Positions 1 through 10,621 are shown, numbered from the stretch's first letter. The stretch: DNA of 64,000 nt from Daucus carota subsp. sativus (GCF_001625215.2 NC_030382.2:29002610-29066609), one strand, 5' to 3'. Notes: generated from the letters alone by a model not told the origin. Translations and numbers: made by a program.

Positions 1-720
1 CATTTTAAAAAATTATGTTGACATCTGTAATTTAGCAGAGGCTAAAAAAAAAATATCCACCGTTTTTTGAGGTCATGGGTAGCTTTAGCATCCCCTAGCC
101 CTCTCTGGTTGTGCCACTGTGCATAGTTTAATTTATATAAGTCATTTATTATCATGAATACTCCTTTTGCTCTTGAGCCTACGAGATATTAACGATGCGC
201 ATATCAACCTATGCAGTATTGTAGCTAACATGTTAAGTATCGCGTCTGGGAGTACTTTCGCAAGAATGAAACCTTTTGTCATTGAACTTCCCAATCAAAA
301 TTATCGTAAGACCTTGTGATGATCAACCTTTTGAGGATCCAATTGTATTCCGGCTTCCCAATAAATTAAGTTAAAATTTTGTAATTTCACTACAAAGTTT
401 TCCAATCTAATAAAAATTAAAATAAATACCTAATATACAAATTTTATAAGAAGTTAATCGAAACTGCCCTAACAATTTCACATTCTATCTCAGGGACTGG
501 GAAAGTAAATTTTAGAGGTTAACAGACTAAGATTGGTATTGTTAACCATACAGGAAAAATAAAATTTGCGAACTAAACGTATATATTTGAGATGAGAACC
601 AATATACAAAAAAATCTACAAGAAAGAATAATTTCGTGTATTAATTGATGCCTAAAAGATTCACATTGTAAGTCTCACTATATAACATATCTGGACAAGT
701 ATGATAGACGTACAATTATT
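1..720. repeat. SAUR-array spacer module, left-most copy
   Basis: No gene is visible. The stretch from about 120 to 700 matches spacers found between SAUR units at about 15720-16140, 23040-23680, 36000-36430 (inverted) and 39720-40140 (inverted). Shared landmarks include 'cataataaatgact' type strings, 'gatgatcaacctt' and 'ctaacaatttcacattct'. In the other copies the module is followed by the 3' end of a class A SAUR; here homology stops near 700 and copia-like sequence begins. The array therefore probably once extended further left. Confidence 0.6.
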
Positions 721-732
721 GACAATATCAGA

Positions 733-1863
733 AGTGCCATGTATAATGCTAAAACAAAGAGACATGCCCAAGTTAGATTTAAGTATATAAGGGGTTTATT
801 GTTTGATCGGAATATAGTTATGAGTTTATTGGAACTCAAGATAATATAGCTACTCCATGAGCATGTTGTTATTCTTAAGTCGAGGTTTTGGTTGGGACTG
901 ATAACTCATCATGATTCATCTGCAACGGGAACCGAATACATCTTAGAGGAGATCCTCCAAGTGTATTTAATAGAGTAATAAAAAGCTATAAGGGTGGTGA
1001 CAACTGCAAGTATAACAAGAGTTTTTAGAACTCTGAACGGGGTCATGTTATTAGACAAAATCTCTGAAGATGCCCATCTAAGCGAATGTAATTGTGAGGT
1101 CGCAATTAGATGAAAGGGTTATTCCTTGAAGCATTCGACGAACATAATCGAGACACGACCATTAATGTCTCAAAACCGTAGATTAGCACCATAACCTTTG
1201 ACTTGTCATCGTCTATGGAGCGTGGTTACACCCAACGAATAGATATTCAAGGTGAAACAATCCATCTATATCTGAAAGCCACCGAAGTAGGAGATTTATG
1301 AGGGTTCTAACCCGGAAGGATACCAATTTTGAAAGCCAGGCATGATGAAGACTGATATGCAATTTTGTGTGGATATATGGGGATTGTTGAAAAATGGAAA
1401 GTTTGAGGCATTTTTTAAATATGTTTTTGATGTAATTTCTGGAAACTAATAGTTGGTGGCTGTCCCTTGCTAACAGGACTTAAACTTTCATGTTTGGATC
1501 TAAGACATTTTCTTAGTGTAATCCATAAATAAATTGAGTTGAAATGGCTAGCTTGAAGTGGGTCATGTGGTTGCCTGAATTGTAGCAACTTGAATACCAT
1601 ATTGATTTGATAATGAAAGTTTGGTGGTTTTATAGTACATCACATGCAAGCGTAGTGCACTAACTACTAAGGTGTGAAGCCGTAGGTGTGCCATTGCTTC
1701 ATGCGGAGCTCCCACGCGCGGCGCGCATGTGTGCCCTTCACCGTCTCGCAGTTTTGTGTGCTCCCACACGCGCGTGCCTTCACCATCTCCGTGTGGAACT
1801 TAGTAGATAAAGAAGATTTTTCTTGATTATAAGCAGTCAAAAATCTCCATTAATATGTAAGAG
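733..1863 (+). mobile_element. Ty1/copia 3'-end remnant (RNase H tail and possible LTR start)
   Basis: Around 750-800 a frame reads NAKTKRHAQVRFKYIRG, resembling the end of copia RNase H (consensus TKHIDVRYHFIR). A purine-rich 'atatggggat' at about 1375 followed by 'tgttgaaaaatgg' at 1386 has the form of a polypurine tract next to an LTR start. No long ORF survives. The hAT element at 1864 interrupts what would be LTR sequence. The call rests on short motifs. Confidence 0.35.
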
Positions 1864-3407
1864 CAGTGGCGGTGGCACGTGGGGGCCCGGGGGGACACGT
1901 GCCCCCGTAGAGTTTTCTAAAAAAAAAAAAAAAAAAATTTTTGTAGGACCCACTTACTTTACCAAGTTGTATACTCCTGTACATACTTTTCACAGCTGAT
2001 CACATATAATCCCTAGAGCTTCTTCGGCTCCTTTTACACAAACCACAACCCAAAAGCCAAAATCAAACGATAACACCTGCATCATCACTTATCCGGGCAA
2101 GGGGGTGATTCCTTTTCATATTTCTTCAACAATTCCTTTATCAGGTAATTTCTCTTCTCTGCATCATCATTAATTTTCTTTGTATTCTTGTAGTTGTATA
2201 TATGTTGAGTTTTAAGTGTTGTAAGACTAAAGAGTGATGGATTGTTGTTTATATATTTGGATTGTGAATTGTGATTAAATAGTGAATTAGCGATGATCTT
2301 CTTGTATTAAAATTTACTGTGTAGTTATAGTTCTCATTCTGGGCTTCTAGGATATTTTTCAAGAATAGTCAGTAGATATCTTAGAATTTTAAAATCTCTT
2401 GTAATTATTTGGTCATGCTTCTATTAAACAGAAATGGAGAGATTTTATAAAAGGAAGTCAGAAGCGGAAGCTGTTGTGCCGCCTGTGCCAGTGCCACCAA
2501 CCGTAGTAGCTGAAAATTCTCAAAATATTATAAGAGATGAAAGCAGAGTGATCAATTTAGCGACACTTGAGTCTGATCCAGGGCTGAGGATTCCAATTGA
2601 AAATTATAATGTTAATATACAAGATGAAGTCAGGAGAAGATACATGCTTCAAGGTCCTTGCCAACCGGACAATCATATATTTCCATTGACAAAGTTTGGA
2701 CAAAAATGCAGAAGATTCAACCCAAAATGGTTTAAAGAATTTTCAAATTGGTTGGAGAATTCTATAATTGATATGCAACTCCAAGAATTAAATAGTCGTT
2801 TTGATGAGGTGAATACTACATTACTTCTCTGCATTTCTTGTTTGTGCCCGGATGATTTGTTTGTTGCTTTTGATAAACAAAAGTTAATTCAACTTGGTGG
2901 GTGTTATCCTGAAGACTTTTCTCCGATTGAACTCCTGGCCCTTGATGACCAACTTCAGAATTATATAACCGATATGCTGTCAAGTATTGAATTTTCTGAT
3001 TTGAAAGGGATTACCGCTCTTGCCAAAAAAATGGTTGAACTAGGAAGGGACAAAGTGTATCCTCTGGTATACAAGTTACCAACATTGTCTTTGATCTTGC
3101 CAGTGGCAACAGCAAGCGTGGAAAGAGTATTTTCAGGAATGCATCTTGTTAAGACAAAGCTGCGAAATCGCATTGGAGATCAGTGGTTAAATGATAGTTT
3201 AGTTATATATATCGAAAGGGAAATTTTTGATTGCGTTGACAATGAACTGATCATGCAGCGATTCCAAAACATGAAAACTCGTCGTGGAAACTTGTAATAT
3301 TATCACATGAACTTGTAAATATTTTTGCTATATATTTATATATTTTATTTTGTTGCTGGAAATTTATATGGTGCCCCCACTCGCTAAAAGTCCTGGCTCC
3401 GCCACTG
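1864..3407 (+). mobile_element. hAT transposon, internally deleted, with perfect 8-bp target duplication
   Basis: The ends are short inverted repeats, CAGTGGCGG at 1864-1872 and CCGCCACTG at 3399-3407. The direct repeat TGTAAGAG flanks the element perfectly at 1856-1863 and 3408-3415, the 8-bp duplication expected of hAT. Subterminal G/C runs (1886-1910 and 3371-3380) are roughly complementary. The 1,544-bp element carries one open frame (2434-3297). A possible 5'-UTR intron lies at 2145-2431 (TCAG/GTAATT donor, AAACAG acceptor just before the ATG). Perfect ends and flanks suggest a fairly recent insertion. Confidence 0.9.
2434..3297 (+). CDS. hAT transposase-derived protein (TTF-type/ZMYM1-like N-terminus fused to hAT dimerisation C-terminus)
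   Basis: This 287-aa frame lies inside the hAT element. Residues about 40-110 match the TTF-type zinc-finger leader of plant ZMYM1-like hAT transposases (DPGLRIPI, RRRYMLQGPCQP, NHIFPLTKFG, RRFNPKWF, WLENS). From about residue 111 it jumps directly to the C-terminal region (MQLQELNSRFDE) and ends with the hAT dimerisation segment (LPVATASVERVFSGM, LRNRIGDQWLNDSLV). Full family members are around 700-800 aa, so the catalytic core and DUF4371 region are missing, yet the join is in frame. It cannot be an active transposase. It could dimerise or bind termini if expressed, or be neutral. A splice acceptor precedes the ATG. Confidence 0.75.
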   Translation: MERFYKRKSEAEAVVPPVPVPPTVVAENSQNIIRDESRVINLATLESDPGLRIPIENYNVNIQDEVRRRYMLQGPCQPDNHIFPLTKFGQKCRRFNPKWFKEFSNWLENSIIDMQLQELNSRFDEVNTTLLLCISCLCPDDLFVAFDKQKLIQLGGCYPEDFSPIELLALDDQLQNYITDMLSSIEFSDLKGITALAKKMVELGRDKVYPLVYKLPTLSLILPVATASVERVFSGMHLVKTKLRNRIGDQWLNDSLVIYIEREIFDCVDNELIMQRFQNMKTRRGNL

Positions 3408-3431
3408 TGTAAGAGGCAACACGATGTAGCG

Positions 3432-3483
3432 TTCTTATGTTTTTACATGGGCTTGGGTTCTTATGTTTTTACATGGGCTTGGG
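3432..3483. repeat. 26-bp tandem duplication
   Basis: The unit beginning ttcttatgtttttacatggg and ending cttggg is present twice without a gap (3432-3457 and 3458-3483). It lies just outside the hAT right end. Confidence 0.85.
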
Positions 3484-3509
3484 ATTGAAACGCTATATAA
3501 CGTAATGTT

Positions 3510-3655
3510 AAAATATTATCAGCAATAGCCCTATATTCTGGTTCTGGAGTTGATCTGAAGACTGCAGGCTGTATCTTAGATTTTAGAAATCTAGGAGATG
3601 TTCTGATTACAATGAGACAGCAGATTTTCTTGTGTCTTGGCAACCTGCTCTGCAT
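3510..3655 (-). pseudogene. copia RNase H fragment (copy 1 of 3)
   Basis: Read on the minus strand it gives FRSTPEPEYRAIAD, the copia RNase H motif (RSSAEAEYRA), preceded by a degenerate KSAV..SRS context. Related fragments lie at 18960-19090 (minus) and 44085-44220 (plus). All sit in SAUR 3' flanks, so the scrap was probably carried along by SAUR unit duplication rather than inserted three times. Confidence 0.6.
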
Positions 3656-3699
3656 GTAGTGACATATGATTTTCTTGTGAAAAACAAATGGAACGAAAC

Positions 3700-4115
3700 G
3701 TGAAGCTTATCAGTGGCTTACATGAAGACTACAAAAAAACCCTGCACAACTGAAATTGGAGGGTTGAGCCTATCACTGATCTCTAAAAAACATATTTCTG
3801 TGTAATGAGATGGTTACTTTAATCTTCCCAAGGTTACAAAATGGAAGTGGATTGACTACTATACATTACAAACTAGAACCTTGCAAATTGTTAGTACCAT
3901 GCATATAATAGCTATTTCAAATAAAAAGTACTTATGAAGATATAAAATGACTACATAATGATTGCAGAGATCAAATCCTTGTAGAAATTAATGTAATCAA
4001 ATTACAAAGTATCAGCTAATGCTCTACCTAAAAGATGTATATGAGAGTCGTATATAAAATTTCTGGACTAGTTACAAAATTTGTGTACACTATCTAACAA
4101 AATATATATAAACCC
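3700..4115. repeat. class A SAUR 3' flank
   Basis: No gene. The sequence (cttacatgaagacta..., 'gcacaactgaaattgga', 'aacatatttctg.gtaatgagatgg') recurs downstream of the class A genes at 8563 and 19906, and in part near 11580-11760. It is duplicated array sequence. Confidence 0.65.
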
Positions 4116-4403
4116 TCATAATCTGTTCAACAGATCAATGAAGGTGTCTTCTTTGCATGGTATTGTTAGGCCACCTTCTGGATGAGTAAACCCAAATTCT
4201 TCCTCAGCTTGACTTAACAGGTCTTGAAACGTAGGCTCATTCAAGTAAGAGATCGGAACTACAAATCTTCTTCTTTGGTTCTCCCCAACATACACTGCAA
4301 TACATCCCTTGGGGACATTTGTACTGCGATCAAGATTTCTTAAGGAAAATTGTCTGTTGAGAATTTGCTTGAGATTAGTGACATGAGGCACACGAATACC
4401 CAT
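4116..4403 (-). CDS. SAUR protein, class A (95 aa)
   Basis: This is a SAUR family protein. Members act in auxin-driven cell expansion by inhibiting PP2C.D phosphatases, which keeps plasma-membrane H+-ATPases phosphorylated and active. It is a single exon of normal size. The core shows PKGC at residues 31-34, AVYVG 36-40, RRRFVVP 44-50, QAEEEFGF 65-72 and [10 protein letters not shown] 74-83. The start is the conserved MGIRVP Met at 4403. The frame stays open upstream but has no in-frame ATG, and a TATA box (4492-4499) lies about 90 bp upstream. It is divergent from the class H pseudogene at 5105 across a 0.7-kb promoter. Its closest relatives in the window are 8563, 19906 and 41993, which share [17 protein letters not shown] see no lesion. 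Confidence 0.93.
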   Translation of the reverse strand: MGIRVPHVTNLKQILNRQFSLRNLDRSTNVPKGCIAVYVGENQRRRFVVPISYLNEPTFQDLLSQAEEEFGFTHPEGGLTIPCKEDTFIDLLNRL

Positions 4404-5104
4404 GATGCTCAAGAAAAATTGAAACTTCAACAAATATGGAGAATACAAGAACTTGATTTTGAGATGAATTTGGTTGAGGAGATCACAGTTTTTATATAGA
4501 AATAACAAGTAATGAGTGGTTGATGAAGATGCAGATTGAGTGGCACAGATGCATTGGGCATTAGCACATGCTATTCTCTTTCAAAGGCCACACAAAATTA
4601 AGAGTAATGCTAGTGCTAGGACATGAATGTCTGTTGAGAGACATCATGTCCTACTGTTTCGGTTCAACAAATCTGGACCTGATATTTTCTCATTTAAATT
4701 TACGTTTTATGCTGATACATGCTTCAGACAAGGATTAGAAGGTTGATTTTATGTTTGATTATGTTAAAATTGAAATAACTGGACACCTAAATATTAAAGG
4801 CAGAGCTATCAGACAACTAAGAAATTTGATTATCCTTGGTAATTGTAGGGCAAGTTGTGTCTTGGTAAGCAGAGACATATATCCCAAACTCCTCCAACCT
4901 TGCTATTGATTCTGTATTTGTAGGACATCACCATGTGCTAGTGACTTATTATTTCATTGTCAGTGTTCAAGAAGCCTTCTATATAAACATAGGGATTTTG
5001 ACATAAATCAACACAAGCTTAGTAGCAAACCTTTATTTCTTTCATCCAGCATCCTCTAGTCCTTTCCCTCTCGACATCCATTCTAAGAACACTAACTTAG
5101 AATC
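4404..5104. promoter_or_regulatory. Bidirectional SAUR promoter (4116 / 5105)
   Basis: Toward the class A gene: TATATAAA at 4492-4499 (minus), CACATG box 4565-4570, and TGTCTC on the minus strand (GAGACA, 4638-4643). Toward the class H copy: GAGACA 4872-4877, CATGTG 4932-4937 and TATATAAA near 4979-4986. TGTCTC is the classical ARF-binding auxin response element. CACATG is the PIF-binding E-box variant. Function is inferred from motif and position only. Confidence 0.6.
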
Positions 5105-5395
5105 ATGGGTATCCGCATGCCTCATATTCCTCATGTCAAGAAAATCTTTCAGGGGTCTTCTTTTGCAGCTACAGCAGTTTCAGACGTCCCAAAGGGCTGC
5201 TTGGCAGTTTAAGTTGGGGATAGCCAGAGAAAAAGATTTGTTGTTCCAATTTCATACTTGGCTGAGCCTGCCTTCCAGGACTTGCTATGTCAAGCTGAGG
5301 AAGAATTTGGTTTTGATCATCCAGATGGGGGTCTTACAATTCCCTGCAGAGAAGATGTGTTTACAGACCTCGCCTCAAGCTTGAGAAGAAAATAA
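5105..5395 (+). pseudogene. SAUR class H with premature stop
   Basis: The frame matches the intact class H genes (10622, 48791, 55236) over its whole length, but codon 36 is TAA (5210-5212). The intact genes have TAT (Tyr of AVYVG) there. Only a 35-aa N-terminal peptide could be made, without the SAUR core. A second change turns the last Ser codon into TAA, trimming one residue. The rest is well conserved ([27 protein letters not shown]). Promoter motifs and TATA box are kept, so it may still be transcribed. The high similarity suggests recent inactivation. Confidence 0.88.
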
Positions 5396-5710
5396 TAGAG
5401 AACAACCTGATCAAAATAAGTAGTTTAGAAATTTTTTGTAAGCTAGTAGGAGATAAGTTAGAAAAGGTTGGACCATAGGCATTTATGCAAAAGCTTTCTT
5501 CCTGTATCTCATGGAATCATTTTCAATGAGGAAGATCGTCACTCAGAATTTTGTATAATATGAAACTATATACATCCCGATTATATTTTTAAGATCTAAT
5601 TATGTTGTTTGCAAATAACTTCCTATCTGTAATCAGTTCCACGTTATTCTGAAATTGATCGAAATTGGCATAGAATAGTGTTTTAACAGATAAATCTATT
5701 CAAAATTGAT

Positions 5711-5989
5711 ATGGGAGAAAGCAGCCCCTTATTTTATATTCCTATATTTCAGAAAGAATTAGTCATAACCTATCTACAGTTGCTCTGTGATCATATTTAC
5801 TGTGAGCCCGAAATTCATCAAGATTCCACCTGCAGAAGATACTTGGCAAGGTATACCAATGCTTCAAGTTATGATTCTGCTTGCTTCAAGTTAAATTTGC
5901 AGCACATACATTATTTCATTTTTATGCTATATATTGATCACCTATACAAAAAATGTGCTACATTATGCGTTCCACAAATGTATACCTGA
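5711..5989 (+). other. Exon-like fragment in class H 3' flank (copy 1 of 4)
   Basis: An open stretch of 92 codons holds an internal-exon-like segment at 5753-5850. It has a pyrimidine-rich acceptor (TATATTTCAG) and a donor (GGCAAG/GTATA). It would encode KELVITYLQLLCDHIYCEPE followed by a Cys-containing tail and YLAR. Copies lie at about 11270-11360, 48334-48430 (minus) and 54783-54880 (minus), always 0.35-0.4 kb downstream of a class H SAUR. The parent gene is not recognised. It looks like a captured exon travelling with the SAUR unit; coding function is unsupported. Confidence 0.4.
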
Positions 5990-5999
5990 TCAAGACTTG

Positions 6000-6695
6000 A
6001 TATGAAATTACAAATTCAAATGGGAACTTTAAGTTGATATTTTCCCCTATATTTCTGTGTTACTGATCTGTCTATATCAACTAATCTTTCTTGGTAAATT
6101 TTGATTATATAAAACCGTTTATGTTGGGGAGAGAGAAAGGAGAAGAACTATTGTCTATTGAGAAGTCATATTTCTCATGGACCCAGTCGAATGCTTATAC
6201 ATAGAAGAACAGAGAAGTCATTAATAATTAAACATCAATCAAGAAATTACAGTAGAAAGTAGCACATCAGTTTGTACCTGCATTACCTTACTACTTCTGG
6301 TACTCTAATAATAATTCAAAATATAATATATTTGCTCAGACAAGGATTAGATGTTATAATTCCTGTGTGATAATGTTTAAAACCTCCAAAAATAGACAAC
6401 CTATAAATTCAAGATTATCATATATAATACGGCAGGTTGTGTCTTGGTAGTCATAGACATATATTCCACACTCATACAGTCTTGCTATTCATCTGATGAT
6501 TTATTATCACCAATATATATGCATTAGTAGTCCTTAATTTACTATTTAAGAACTGCTTCATCTGCTGTATAAGCACGTCATTGGGATTTTAACAAAAACC
6601 ATTTCAAGCTTAACTGTTTACCTACATTTGTTCGTCTAGCCATTGGTTAGTCATCTACCTCATAACATTCATTCCAAATAAAGCCACTTACAATC
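6000..6695. repeat. Class H-type promoter region of the pseudogene at 6696
   Basis: No gene. From about 6250 it resembles the upstream regions of class H SAURs ('cagacaaggattagatg', 'gcaggttgtgtcttggtag'), in inverted agreement with about 47640-47900. The auxin-type motif reads 'catagacata' here, so TGTCTC is lost. Confidence 0.5.
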
Positions 6696-6963
6696 ATGGC
6701 TATTCTTCACCGATCTTATTTTGGAAGATATACCATGACTGCAGCTACTGTCCGAAATAGATTCTTTGCAATTTATGCCGGGGAGAGGCAAAGAACATAA
6801 TTTATTGTCCCAATTTCATGCTTGAGTGAGCGTGCCTTTTAAGACTTGTTAAGTTAAGCTGAGGAAGAATTCGGGTTTGATCATCCAGAGGGGGGTTCTT
6901 ACTATTCCCTGCAGAGAAGATATCTTTACAGATCTCAAGTCAGGCTTGAGCAGAAAATCATGA
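6696..6963 (+). pseudogene. SAUR class H-like pseudogene (mirror of 47488)
   Basis: The ATG at 6696 begins MAILHRSYFGRYTMTAATV, followed by an eroded core. The frame breaks at 'agaacataattt', where RKRF of the intact genes becomes R-T-stop. Further stops and an indel occur before the recognisable end (gaggaagaattcgggtttga, then FTDLKSGLSRKS). The same 'agaacataattt' stop is present in the inverted copy at 47488-47180. The gene was therefore dead before that duplication. Confidence 0.85.
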
Positions 6964-7334
6964 AGACGAACATGATCAGAACAAGTAGTGCAGAAAATTT
7001 TGTAAACTAGTGAATACATATTAACTATAAATGTCAGATTGTCTTTTGTTTATTGAGCTTGTCTCAATAAATGATATTAGAAACAATACGATGTAGTTAT
7101 ATTTGTCAGATTGTCTTCATTATTGAGCTTTATTCATGAAATGGTATCAAAAACAGGTTCGGCAATAGTCATTTAAGCAAACAATTTTCATGTATTTCCA
7201 TAGCAAAAATCATTGCATAAAAAGTTGTCAATTCATAAGCAATTTATATCTCCTAGTTATATCCTTTGACCTGATTATTTAGCTTGAAAATGCCGTCCTC
7301 AAATATATCATTTCCACATATTTCAGCAGTTAAA

Positions 7335-7450
7335 TCAACATTTGCATCTAATTGTGTGTAAGAAGTATGGTTTCCTGAAGAAATTGAAAGCATTAGCATC
7401 TAATTGCATTAGAAATTGAAATCAACATTTGCATCTAATTGTGTGTAAGA
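7335..7450. repeat. Partial direct repeat, about 30 bp
   Basis: The string 'aatcaacatttgcatctaat' plus 'tgtgtgtaagaa' occurs at about 7335-7367 and 7421-7452, with a further partial copy between. It abuts the truncated SAUR at 7450, so it may mark the rearrangement that removed that gene's 5' end. Confidence 0.65.
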
Positions 7451-7672
7451 AACTCCTTAACCCGTCATCTTTCTTGTTAAGTCCTAATTATACTTCAACA
7501 GTTCCAATGGGTTGATTTGTGGTTCCCATTTCATACCTGAATGATCCTGCCTTCCAAGACTTGTTAAATCAAGCTGAGGAAGAATTTGGGTTCAGCCAAC
7601 CAGAAGGCGGCCTCACTATTCCCTGCTCAGTGGACACATTCATTCACCTTACTTTACGCCTAGATATATTGA
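7450..7672 (+). pseudogene. SAUR class B fragment (like 18323 / 44812)
   Basis: It starts within the gene at the 'ccttaacccgtcatctttc' stretch (codons about 14-20 of 18323) and lacks promoter, ATG and the first codons. A second deletion of roughly 35-40 bp removes the AVYIGEKQRR region, joining 'ccaatgggttg' directly to 'atttgtggttccc'. The 3' half is well kept ([20 protein letters not shown]) and ends in an A-run. By order and orientation it corresponds to 44812 in the right arm. Confidence 0.85.
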
Positions 7673-7679
7673 CAAAAAA

Positions 7680-8562
7680 AAAAAATTGATCAATATATTG
7701 AACACAAAAATTTGATACTCAAATCTGTAAGTTTTGCATGTAATGTAAAGCAAATTATATGTAGGCAGGGACTTCGAAATTGATCAAAGATTTAAACTGT
7801 GAATGTTATGTCTGGTCAGAGTTGGAAAGTTAAACTTCTCTACCCAGAACCAATAAATGACTTTAGGTACTAAAATGAAAAGAAAACTAAAGGAATGAAA
7901 CATCAAGCTTATCAGTAGCTTACATGAAGACTCCATAAAAAGCTGCACAACTGAAATTAGAGGGTTGAGTCTGTCAATTATTAGAGTGATATTGAATAAA
8001 CATGTTCTTCACATCCATCCAATGAGTTCGCGGCAATTCCAGGATAGCAATATGTATGAATAAATTGATACTAGTCAACTAAGCAAAAGAAATTCTTCAC
8101 TGATATCTAATAAACATATTTCTGTGTAATGAGATGGTTACAATAATCTTTTCTAGGTTATCAAATGGAAGCGGATTGACTAGTACACAGTACCAACTAC
8201 AACCTTACAAAATTGGTAGTACCAGATAATAGCTATATGTTAGTACAATCTGCGCAAGACTAAACTGAGGTTAACCAATGTCTTCTCTACAAGGAAAACC
8301 CACTCCAGACTATAGAGAGATGGAAATTGCTCTTCTTTTGAACAATTACGTTTGTGATTGGAAGCAATAATGTATAAAGCTGCTTATCTATATTTCAAAT
8401 AAAACATAATGACTACATAATGATTGCAGAGATCAAATCCATTTAGAAATTAATGTCTCAAATTACAAAGTATCAGGTAATGTTCTACCTACAAGATTTA
8501 TTAGAAATTCCTGGACTAGTTTACAAAATTTTTACACTATCTAACAACATATATATAAACTT
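7680..8562. repeat. Tail-to-tail SAUR spacer
   Basis: No gene. It contains array sequence such as 'gtctggtcagagttggaaag' (7812-7831), which is the uninterrupted version of the site where hAT sits at 42984. The 3' flank of the class A gene at 8563 follows, and is also seen near 3700-4100 and 19250-19900. Confidence 0.6.
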
Positions 8563-8850
8563 TCATAATCTGTTCAAGAGATCAATGAAGGTGTCTTCTT
8601 TGCATGGAATTGTGAGGCCACCTTTTGGATGACTAAACCCAAATTCTTCCTCAGCCTGACTTAACAGGTCTTGGAACGTAGGCTCGTTTAAGTAAGAGAT
8701 CGGAACTACAAATCTTCTTCTTTGGTTCTCCCCAACATAGACTGCAACACATCCCTTCGGGACATTTGTTCTGTAATCAAGATTTTTTAAGGAAAATTGT
8801 CTGTTGAGAATTTGCTTGAGATTAGTGATATGAGGCACACGAATACCCAT
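8563..8850 (-). CDS. SAUR protein, class A (95 aa)
   Basis: A complete one-exon class A frame from MGIRVPHITNLKQ to DLLNRL. It differs from 4116 at scattered positions, notably LDYRTNV for LDRSTNV and HPKGGLT for HPEGGLT in the HPEGG motif (Glu to Lys at residue 76), a substitution seen in no other copy here. The start at 8850 follows the conserved 'agcatcATGGG' context, with no in-frame ATG upstream. A TATA box lies at 8985-8992 (minus). CACATG (9059-9064) and TGTCTC (9126-9131, minus) lie further up. The next gene upstream is the inverted pseudogene at 9591-9868, not a direct divergent partner. Likely functional, with a possible effect of the Lys change. Confidence 0.92.
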   Translation of the reverse strand: MGIRVPHITNLKQILNRQFSLKNLDYRTNVPKGCVAVYVGENQRRRFVVPISYLNEPTFQDLLSQAEEEFGFSHPKGGLTIPCKEDTFIDLLNRL

Positions 8851-9590
8851 GATGCTCAAGAAAAATTGAAACTTCAACGGATAATCTTTGGAGATATGGA
8901 AAATACAAGAACTTCTGCCGATGGAAGGCTTAGACCTTAATTCCACTTGGTTTTGTGATGAATTTGGTTGAGGATATCACAGTTTTTATATAGAAATAAC
9001 AAGTAATGAGCGGTTGATCAAAATGCAGATTGAGTGGCACAGATGGATTAGGCAATAGCACATGCTATTCTCTTTCAAAGGCCACACATATTTAAGAGTA
9101 ATGCTAGGACTTGAATGTCTGCTGAGAGACATCATGTCCTACTGCTTCTGTTCAACAAATCTGGACCTGATATTTTCTCATGTTCTACTGATAGTGGAGA
9201 TAAGACAGAATATAACGTAATATATACGGATATGAACAAGGTACAAATAATTGGGTGGAAAGTCCTCACTTTGCCTGGCAAGCAAGGTAGCAAATTTTAA
9301 GAAGTTAGTTTTTGTGGTCAGTAGTTGTGGGTGGGACGGACAAGTTAAGTGCTCATGTGATAGTGTTTTCATTCACCTATCCTAGCTGTTTATTTTTTGT
9401 GCAGTAGGAAACACCTGATACAAGTTGTTATATTCACGAAAGAAAGGGCAAATCTTTGTAAGAAACAGATTATTAGGATTTTGTGTGGTAGGAAACACCT
9501 CATATAAGTTCTCATATGTTTACATTCACAACAGAAAGAATAATTTCAAGAATAAACACTCAAATTTTTTTAAGTACTGCAATTCATTTC
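8851..9590 (-). promoter_or_regulatory. Upstream region of class A SAUR 8563
   Basis: TATATAAA (minus) 8985-8992, CACATG 9059-9064 and GAGACA (= TGTCTC minus) 9126-9131 have the same spacing as in the other class A promoters. From about 9300 to 9590 I see only AT-rich array sequence with no gene. Confidence 0.6.
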
Positions 9591-9868
9591 TCATACAATG
9601 CTCAAGCAAGAAGTGAGTTTAAAGAATATGTCTACTTAACATGGAATAGTAAGACCACCTTCTACATGATCAAATCTGAAATCTTTTTGAGCTTGAATAA
9701 TTAATTCTTAAAGGGAGGTTCACTTAAATATGCAATCGGATCTACTTCTCTGGCCTCCCCAACATAAACAGCCATAAGCCTTTTGGAACAACAAGCACTG
9801 TTGAACTAGCAAGATATCTCAACACAGAAGACTGATGGATAACAAAATAAAAGCCATACGGTTTTCAT
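9591..9868 (-). pseudogene. Degenerate SAUR (class H-like), mirror of 49841
   Basis: On the minus strand it starts ATGAAAACCGTATGGC and keeps SSVLRYLASSTVLV, a GLWLFMLG remnant of the KGCLAVYVGE core, an EPPFKN remnant and [11 protein letters not shown], ending ...CLSIV-stop at 9591. Several frameshifts and stops interrupt it. Relatives are 49841-49995 (plus) and the 3' scrap at 56026-56106 (plus). In all three cases it stands head to head with a class H gene. Confidence 0.8.
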
Positions 9869-10139
9869 GGTGTAATAACAAAATTGACAAGAACGATTAT
9901 ATAATGAAAGTAGATGTAGAGGAAAATTTAGATTGTGCGGCTAATTAGTTTACGCTGACTTGTTTGCAGTTCCCTTTTTCTGCGATTAGATATAAAAAGG
10001 AGAAATAAATTTTTATCTAAAATGTGAAAGATCCACACGCCTTTCTCTTTGGCTCACCACATAGATTAACAACTCAGAGGCCATATCTATTTCTGCTAGG
10101 AAACATCTCATGTTCCCAATTGATTGCTGATGTGCACTA

Positions 10140-10621
10140 CCTGAAAATCAATACTTCTGCATCAGATAAAGATTTCAAGAGAGGGTAGCACATGGGTCTG
10201 TATCCTACTGCTTCTTGTACCACAAAATCCTAGTACATGCTTCAGACAAGGATTAGAAGGTTGATTTTATGTTTGATTATCTTAAAAATTCAAATAACTG
10301 GACACCTAAATATTCAAGGGAGAGCTATCAGACAACTAAGAAATTTGATTATCCTTGGTATTTGTAGGGCAAGTTGTGTCTTGGTAAGCAGACACATATC
10401 CCACACTCCTCCAACTTTGCTATTCATTATGTATTTGTAGGACATCATCATGTGCTAGTGACTTATTATTTCATTTTCAGTGTTCAAGAAACCTTCTATA
10501 TAAACATAGGGACTTTGACATAAATCAACACAAGCAAACTAGCAAACCTTCATTTCTTTCATCAAGCATCGTCTCATCCTTTCCCTCTCGACATCCATTT
10601 TAAGAATACCAACTTAGAAAC
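10140..10621 (+). promoter_or_regulatory. Promoter of class H SAUR 10622, auxin element lost
   Basis: CATGTG at 10449-10454 and TATATAAA at 10497-10504 are conserved. Where 4872-4877, 49312-49317 and 55744-55749 have TGTCTC/GAGACA, this copy reads 'gcagacacatatccc'. The canonical auxin element is therefore destroyed by a small change. Confidence 0.6.

Noticed and set aside
4116-4508. N-terminal extensions of class A frames (also upstream of 8850, 17248, 38861)
   Set aside because: The extensions start at TTG or GTG, not ATG, differ between paralogs, and in the first case overlap the TATA box.
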